From PALSA-612 sp046729255 (GTDB lineage Bacteria; Actinomycetota; Thermoleophilia; Gaiellales; Gaiellaceae), in the NCBI GenBank assembly GCA_046729255.1, contig JBKPGF010000046.1, positions 1-64,000 of the forward strand: a stretch of 64,000 nt of DNA, written 5' to 3'. Both the position numbers and the translations under genes were made by a program. Positions 59,336-64,000 of the stretch are shown here, one piece after another (within the stretch, counting starts at the first letter, position 1; every line of letters begins with the position of its first letter). Under the pieces are notes generated by a model, which was not told the origin of the DNA, ran no database searches, and saw nothing but the letters and a program-made list of their open reading frames with translations.

Positions 59336-60991
59336 TTAGAAGAGGCCGACGGTGCGGCCGGCTTCATCGATGTCGACGTTGAACGCGGCCGGCGTCTCGG
59401 ACAGCCCGGGCATCGTCTGCATGTCGCCGCAGAGCGCGACGAGCCAGCCCGCCCCGGTATACGCCCGCACCGCCCGCACGGGCACCGTGAAGCCGGTCGG
59501 CGCATTGAGCAGCGCTGGGTCGTGCGAGAGGGAAAGGTGCGTCTTCGCCATGCAGATCGGGACGGTGTCGAGCCCGTGCGCGGTGAAGCGCGCGATGTCG
59601 TTCTGCGCCGCGGGCAGCAGGAAGATGCCGTCGGCGCCGTACGCCCGCTTGGCAATCGCCTCGATCTTGTCGGCGATCGGCGCGTCGTCGGGATAGAGGT
59701 AGTCGAACGCCGTCGGGTGCTCCGCAGCGTCGACGACCGCCTCTGCGAGGGCCGCCGCGCCGTCGCCGCCCTGCTCGAAGGCCTCGTTGAGCTCGGCGCC
59801 GTGCGCGCCGTGCTCCAGGGCGAGCCGTCGCACCGCCTCCAGTTCCTCCTCCGTGTCGCCTGGGAAGCGATTGACGGCCACGACAGCCTTCAGCCCGAAC
59901 TCGGCCACGATGTCGAGATGCCGCCCGAGGTTCGCGGCGCCGCGCTCGATCGCGTCGGTGCCGCCGTCCGGGTCGCCGCCGTGGTGCTTCAGCGCCCTCA
60001 CGGTGGTCACGAGCACGACCGCGCTCGGGCTGAGCCCGCCGGCGCGACAAACGATGTCGAGGAACTTCTCCATGCCCATGTCGGAGCCGAACCCGCTCTC
60101 GGTGACCACGTAGTCGCCGAGCTTCAACGCCACCAGATCGGCGACGAGCGAGTTGTTGCCGTGCGCGATGTTCGCGAACGGGCCGCAGTGGACGAAGGCC
60201 GGCTGCCCCTCGAGCGTCTGCACGAGGTTCGGCTTGATGGCGTCCTTGAGCAGGACCGTCATCGCGCCCGCAGCCTGCAGCTCCTCGGCCGTCACGGACT
60301 TGCCGTCCCACGTGTAGGCGACGGTGATTTCGCCCAGCCGCCGGCGCAAGTCGTGGAGGTCGCGAGCGACGGCCGTGATCGCCATCACCTCCGAGGCGGC
60401 CGTGATGTCGAATCCCGTCTCGCGCACGTAGCCGTTGGCCCGACCGCCGAGACCGATCACGACACCACGCAGCGCACGGTCGTTCATGTCGACGCACCGC
60501 CGCCAGCTGATGGTGAGCGGGTCGATGCCGTGGACGTTGCCGTGGAGGAGGTGCGTCTCGAGCATCGCCGACAGCAGGTTGTTGGCGGCACCGATGGCGT
60601 GGATGTCGCCGGTGAAGTGGAGGTTGAGGTCCTCCATCGGCACGACCTGCGCGTAGCCGCCGCCGGCCGCGCCGCCCTTGATCCCGAAGACCGGGCCGAG
60701 CGACGCCTCGCGCAGGCAGAGCACGGGCTTCTTGCCGATCTTGCCCAGCCCTTGGGTGAGCGATACGGAGGTCGTCGTCTTGCCCTCGCCGGCCTTCGTC
60801 GGCGTGATCGCCGTCACGCAGATGAGCTTTGCGTCGGGCTTCGCTGCCAGCCGCTCGAGCACCGACAGCCGCACCTTCGCCTTGTGGTTGCCGTACAGCT
60901 CGACCTCGTCCGGTTCGAGGCCCATCTCAGACGCGATGTCCGCGATCGGCCGGAGCTGTGCCTGCTGGGCGATCTCGAGGCTCGAGAGCAT
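59336..60991 (-). CDS. fhs: Formate--tetrahydrofolate ligase
   Basis: 551 residues. ATP-binding P-loop in AITPTKAGEGKTTTSVSLTQ (about 62-81), ASLGPVFGIKGGAAGGGYAQ, DIHAIGAANNLLSAMLE, PFANIAHGNNSLVADLVAL, and VVAVNRFPGDTEEELEAVRR. Joins formate and tetrahydrofolate with ATP to give 10-formyl-THF, feeding purine, fMet and glycine/serine synthesis. First gene of a five-gene minus-strand operon; divergent from fdhA, with 47 bases between starts. Confidence 0.96.
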   Translation of the reverse strand: MLSSLEIAQQAQLRPIADIASEMGLEPDEVELYGNHKAKVRLSVLERLAAKPDAKLICVTAITPTKAGEGKTTTSVSLTQGLGKIGKKPVLCLREASLGPVFGIKGGAAGGGYAQVVPMEDLNLHFTGDIHAIGAANNLLSAMLETHLLHGNVHGIDPLTISWRRCVDMNDRALRGVVIGLGGRANGYVRETGFDITAASEVMAITAVARDLHDLRRRLGEITVAYTWDGKSVTAEELQAAGAMTVLLKDAIKPNLVQTLEGQPAFVHCGPFANIAHGNNSLVADLVALKLGDYVVTESGFGSDMGMEKFLDIVCRAGGLSPSAVVLVTTVRALKHHGGDPDGGTDAIERGAANLGRHLDIVAEFGLKAVVAVNRFPGDTEEELEAVRRLALEHGAHGAELNEAFEQGGDGAAALAEAVVDAAEHPTAFDYLYPDDAPIADKIEAIAKRAYGADGIFLLPAAQNDIARFTAHGLDTVPICMAKTHLSLSHDPALLNAPTGFTVPVRAVRAYTGAGWLVALCGDMQTMPGLSETPAAFNVDIDEAGRTVGLF

Positions 60992-61023
60992 GGTGGGATC
61001 ATTCCATTGCGGAGGTGCGGGGA

Positions 61024-61029
61024 TACGAT
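61024..61029 (+). promoter_or_regulatory. Candidate -10 box of fdhA
   Basis: TACGAT about 10 bases before the GTG at 61039, in the 47-base gap between divergent fhs and fdhA. No convincing -35 is visible. The same TACGAT precedes the SLOG gene. Confidence 0.3.
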
Positions 61030-61038
61030 GAAGCGGCG

Positions 61039-63732
61039 GTGATCGAGTTCACGCTCGACGGCAAGACGGTGTCCGCTCCAGAGGGCGAGCTGCTCGTCCA
61101 CGCAGCGGCGAGGTACGGCGTCTTCATCCCGACGCTCTGCCACGACGACAAGCTCGACCCCTACGGCGGATGCCGGATGTGCCTCGTCGAGGTGGAGGGA
61201 GCGCCCCGGCCCGTGCCTGCCTGCGCGGAACGCGTTCGCGAGGGGATGGCCATCTCGACGAACGGCGAGACCGGCGCCATGCGCCGCACGCTGACGGAGA
61301 TGCTGCTCGTCGAGCATCTCAACGCGAACCCGGGCGGGCGGCCGAACGAGCTCGCCGACCTCGCGAGCGAGCTCGGCGCAACTGCGCCCTTCGTCCTCCC
61401 GGACGCGAAGCGAAAGGAGTACTCGGACCGCAACGCGCTCATGGGCTACGACCCGGACGCGTGCATCCTCTGCAACCGCTGCGTGCGCTACACGCAGGAA
61501 GTGATGATGTGCTCGGCGCTGACGTTCGAGGGGCGGGGCGGCGAGGCGCGGATCGTCCCGACACACGGCGACTCGTGGCTCGACACCGAGTGTGAGCTCT
61601 GCGGCGGCTGCCTGTCCGCCTGTCCCACGGGCGCGATCTACGAGAAGTTCGAGACGGGCGCGCCCGCCGGCCACGAGGCCGCGCTCGAGAAGACGAAGAC
61701 GACGTGCACGTTCTGCGGCGTCGGCTGCCAGATCGATCTTAACGTCGACCCCGAGACGAAGCGGATCGTGAAGGTGACGTCCGAGCCGGAGTACCTCCCG
61801 AACGAGGGCAACCTCTGCGTCAAGGGCCGCTTCGCGTTCAACTTCGTCCACCATCCCGATCGATTGACGGAGCCGCTCGTCCGCGGCGAGGACGGCGAGC
61901 TGCACCCGACCGATTGGGACACGGCGCTGACGGCGGCGGCGGCCGGGCTGCGACGGGTGATGAAGGAGCACGGCACGCAATCGATCGGCGTGCTCGCGTC
62001 GGCGCGCCTCACAAACGAGGAGAACTACCTCATCCAGAAGCTCGCCCGGACGGCGTTGCAAACGAACTCCGTCCATTCCTGCGAAGCCACCTGACACGCT
62101 CCGACCCTCTACGGCCTGGTCAGGTCGTTAGGCAGAGGAGCAAGCACCAACTCGATCCCGGAGATCGAGAACGCGCGCTTCCTGTTCGTGATCGGCTCGA
62201 ACACGACCGAGGCGCACCCGGTGCTCGCGCTGCGCATCAAGAAGGCGGTACGCAACGGCGCGACGCTCGTCATCGCCGATCCGCGGAAGATCTGGCTGAC
62301 GAAGATCGCGAAGCGGCATCTGCAGCTGCGCCCGGGCACGGACGTCTGGCTGCTCAACGCGATGATGCACACGATCCTCGAGGAAAACCTCGAGAACGAG
62401 GAGTACATCCGCGAGTTCACCGAAGACTTCGAGCCGCTCCGCGAGGTCGTCTCGCGGTACACGCCGGAAGAAGCGGCCGAGATCACAGGCGTACCGGCCG
62501 AGGACATCCGCGCGACGGCGCGGGAGTACGCCTCAGAGCGGCACGCGGCGATCTTCTACACGCTCGGGATCACCGAGCACGCGTGCGGCGTCGACAACAT
62601 CTGGTCGCTCTCGAACCTCGTGCTGATGACCGGGCACCTCGGCTACGAGTCGACCGGGCTCAACGCCCTCCGGGGACAGAACAACGTCCAGGGACTGAAC
62701 GACTCCGGGGCGAACCCCGCCTACCTCCACGGCTACCAGCCGGTCGACGACCCCGAGATCCGCAGGAAGTTCTCCGAGGCCTGGGGGGTGGAGTTGCCGG
62801 AGACGCTGGGCTACCGGCTCGACCAGATGATGTCGGGCCTCCACGACGGGCGCATCAAGGCGCTCTACCTGATCGGCGAGAACCCGGCGCAGACGGAGCC
62901 GAATGCCCACCACGTAGAGGAAGGGCTCGAGAAGCTCGACTTCGTCGTCTCCCAGGACATCTTCCTCAACGAGACCTCGAGGCAGCACGCCGACGTCGTC
63001 CTCCCGGCGTCGAGCTTCGCTGAGAAGGACGGGACCTTCACGAACACGGAGCGGCGCGTGAACCGCGTTAGGGCGGCGATTCCCTGTCCGGGGAACGCGC
63101 GGGTCGATCGCGACATCGTGATCGACCTCGCGCAGGCTCTCGGCGCCGGCTGGCCCGCCTACCCCGATGCCAACGCGGTGTGGGACGAGATGGCCGATCT
63201 CGCGCCGGCCTGGTACGGCATCCGCCACGAGCGCCTCGAGGAGCAAGGGATCCAGTGGCCCTGCCCGGACTCCGACCACCCCGGCTCGCCGTTCCTCCAC
63301 GCAGAGGAGCCGGCCCGCCCGGGCGGCAGAGGGAAGTTCTTCCCCGTCGAGTACCAGCCGCCGATCGAGCAGCCCGACTCCGAGTACCCGCTCGTCCTCA
63401 ACACGGGCCGGACGCTCTACCACTACAACTCCGCGACGATGACGATGCGCGAGTCGGGGATCACCGACAAGCAGGAGGACCCGTTCTTCGAGATCTCGGC
63501 CGAGGACGCCTCGAACCTCGGCCTGGCCGAGGGAGACTGGGCGCGCATCTCGTCCCGGCGCGGATCGGTGGAAGCCCGCGTCGCGATCTCCGACCGTGTC
63601 TACCCGGGCCTCGTCTGGATGGCGCTCCACTTCGAGGGGGCGAAGGTGAACTGGCTGACGCATGACGTCGGCGACCCGCTGATCGGCACGCCGGAGTACA
63701 AGATCAGTGCTGTCCGGGTCGAGGCTGTGTGA
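61039..63732 (+). CDS. fdhA: Formate dehydrogenase alpha subunit, selenocysteine-containing (UGA at 62092)
   Basis: 897-residue molybdenum/tungsten formate dehydrogenase read through an in-frame UGA. N-terminal [2Fe-2S]: CHDDKLDPYGGCRMC. Two [4Fe-4S]: CILCNRCVRYTQEVM and CELCGGCLSACPTGAIY. Catalytic [4Fe-4S]: TCTFCGVGCQIDL. The UGA (codon 352) lies in HSCEAT-[Sec]-HAPTLYGL, exactly where relatives have Cys or Sec in the R/T-x-(C/U)-H-x-P-T site. The frame continues unbroken with FLFVIGSNTTEAHPVLALRI and the bis-MGD domains to TAG-free TGA at 63730. No Shine-Dalgarno or start lies soon after the UGA. The N-terminal His-Cys3 cluster motif (HxxxCxxC) is degraded (EHLNANPGGRPNELADLA). Couples to the NuoEF-like subunit. 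Confidence 0.88.
62092..62094 (+). other. In-frame UGA codon, predicted selenocysteine
   Basis: TGA at the catalytic position of fdhA (residue 352), followed in frame by HAPTLYGL, the conserved sequence after the active-site Sec/Cys. Reading frame, codon use and homology all continue on both sides. Confidence 0.85.
62106..62138 (+). promoter_or_regulatory. Candidate bacterial SECIS hairpin
   Basis: Twelve bases after the UGA, CCTCT (62106-62110) plus ACGGCCT (62111-62117) pairs with AGGTCGT (62122-62128) and, past a five-base bulge TAGGC, AGAGG (62134-62138). The apical loop is GGTC (62118-62121), the same GGUC loop as E. coli fdhF SECIS. Loop begins 23 bases after the UGA. Confidence 0.75.
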
Positions 63733-64000
63733 CCGACTCGCTTGCGCCGAACGTCGTTGACCGGCACCTCGAGGGCCGCTTCGGGCGGCCGTACACGTAC
63801 GTCGAGGAGACCGAGTCGACGCAGCTGCTGCTCGAGGGCGCGCCCGAAGGCGCTGTCGCGGTCACCGACCTCCAGACCGCGGGCCGCGGCCGCTATGGGC
63901 GCGTCTGGGAGGCGCCGGCCGGCACGTCGCTGCTCTGCTCGGTCGTCCTTCATCCACCGGCGGGCTACGACGCGCCCGAGCTGACGTTGGTCGGCGCGAT
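63729..64000 (+). CDS. birA: Biotin--[acetyl-CoA-carboxylase] ligase, 3'-truncated by window edge
   Basis: First 90 residues of a biotin protein ligase. VEETESTQLLLEGAPEGAVA with the substrate-contacting Ser-Thr, then the biotinyl-AMP loop TAGRGRYGRVWEAPAGTSLL, the GRGRxGRxW hallmark. There is no N-terminal DNA-binding domain, so it is a monofunctional ligase that biotinylates carboxylase carriers. The GTG at 63729 overlaps the fdhA TGA (GTGA), so it is translationally coupled to a formate dehydrogenase gene. It runs past the right edge. Confidence 0.9.
   Translation, partial: MTDSLAPNVVDRHLEGRFGRPYTYVEETESTQLLLEGAPEGAVAVTDLQTAGRGRYGRVWEAPAGTSLLCSVVLHPPAGYDAPELTLVGA

Noticed and set aside
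58571..61042. Very long plus-strand open frame (about 820 codons) across fhs, ADH and Gfo/Idh
   Set aside because: Opposite to well-supported enzymes, crosses several gene boundaries, no motifs.
62092..62094. Reading the fdhA UGA as a nonsense mutation or two separate genes
   Set aside because: It sits exactly at the active-site Sec/Cys position, the frame is unbroken on both sides, and a GGUC hairpin follows; a random stop would be unlikely to land there.
1..64000. CRISPR arrays, insertion sequences, prophage, tRNA and rRNA genes
   Set aside because: I looked for repeat-spacer patterns, transposase motifs, cloverleaf features and conserved rRNA segments and saw none. A tRNAscan or Infernal run would be the decisive check.

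Overview
The window is very GC-rich, coding-dense DNA with many GTG starts and 4-base GTGA stop/start overlaps. The gene set (CsoR-CopA-CopZ copper operon, IdeR/DtxR regulator, SigG-like ECF factor with a SnoaL tail, DUF5995, DUF5701, STAS protein, HxlR/PadR regulators, no outer-membrane genes) points to an actinobacterium. A deep lineage such as Thermoleophilia/Gaiellales is my guess, not something the sequence proves. I saw no rRNA, tRNA, CRISPR array, insertion sequence or prophage.

Layout. 1-5.5 kb: end of a MacB-type ABC exporter (ATPase plus FtsX-like permease), an alpha-dioxygenase/cyclooxygenase-like haem peroxidase behind a probably leaderless promoter, and a metallo-beta-lactamase-fold protein with an altered metal motif. 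5.5-10.6 kb: a cyclase-STAND-TPR regulator, a small conserved protein, a YghZ-like aldo/keto reductase and a SnoaL-like protein. 10.6-16.7 kb: a putative conflict/signalling island with an LSDAT-type SLOG sensor, a SLATT/DUF4231 membrane protein, a secreted InlB-repeat protein and, convergent to these, a DUF5995 plus TIR-TM-WD40 operon. 16.8-31.1 kb: transport and regulation (EamA exporter, sigma-70 factor, two DHA2 exporters, HxlR regulator, HtrA-like protease, TIGR03118 protein, cyclase-STAND-LuxR giant, LtrA, a frameshifted DUF5701 gene, STAS protein). 31.1-38.2 kb: SigG-type ECF sigma, APH-like kinase, ICL/PEP-mutase, M15 peptidase, class III aminotransferase, an ABC-2 exporter with divergent PadR regulator and tandem palindromic operators, and SixA. 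38.2-41.3 kb: a metal module (ZIP permease, two-domain multicopper oxidase, divergent IdeR-like regulator) around a nested palindrome. 41.3-45.5 kb: exported and membrane proteins plus PhzF. 45.5-47.6 kb: a CytX/NCS1 permease under a TPP riboswitch with flanking partial copies. 47.7-50.7 kb: copZ-copA-csoR with a CsoR-type operator and a relic fusing DsbA and VKOR pieces.

50.6-64 kb is a one-carbon/amino-acid block. tdh-kbl cleave threonine to glycine and acetyl-CoA. A tightly packed minus-strand operon runs fhs - Gfo/Idh/MocA - class III alcohol dehydrogenase - acnA - NuoEF-like formate dehydrogenase subunit. Divergently, fdhA is read through an in-frame UGA at the active-site position and is followed by a GGUC-loop hairpin, so it is most likely a selenoprotein of about 897 residues; birA follows it and runs off the window. 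Together these would oxidise formaldehyde and formate and feed formate into tetrahydrofolate metabolism.

The strongest unusual signals are the UGA-containing fdhA with its candidate SECIS, the broken/duplicated TPP riboswitch array, and the SLOG-SLATT and TIR-WD40 neighbourhood. All assignments come from reading motifs by eye; no database search was run.
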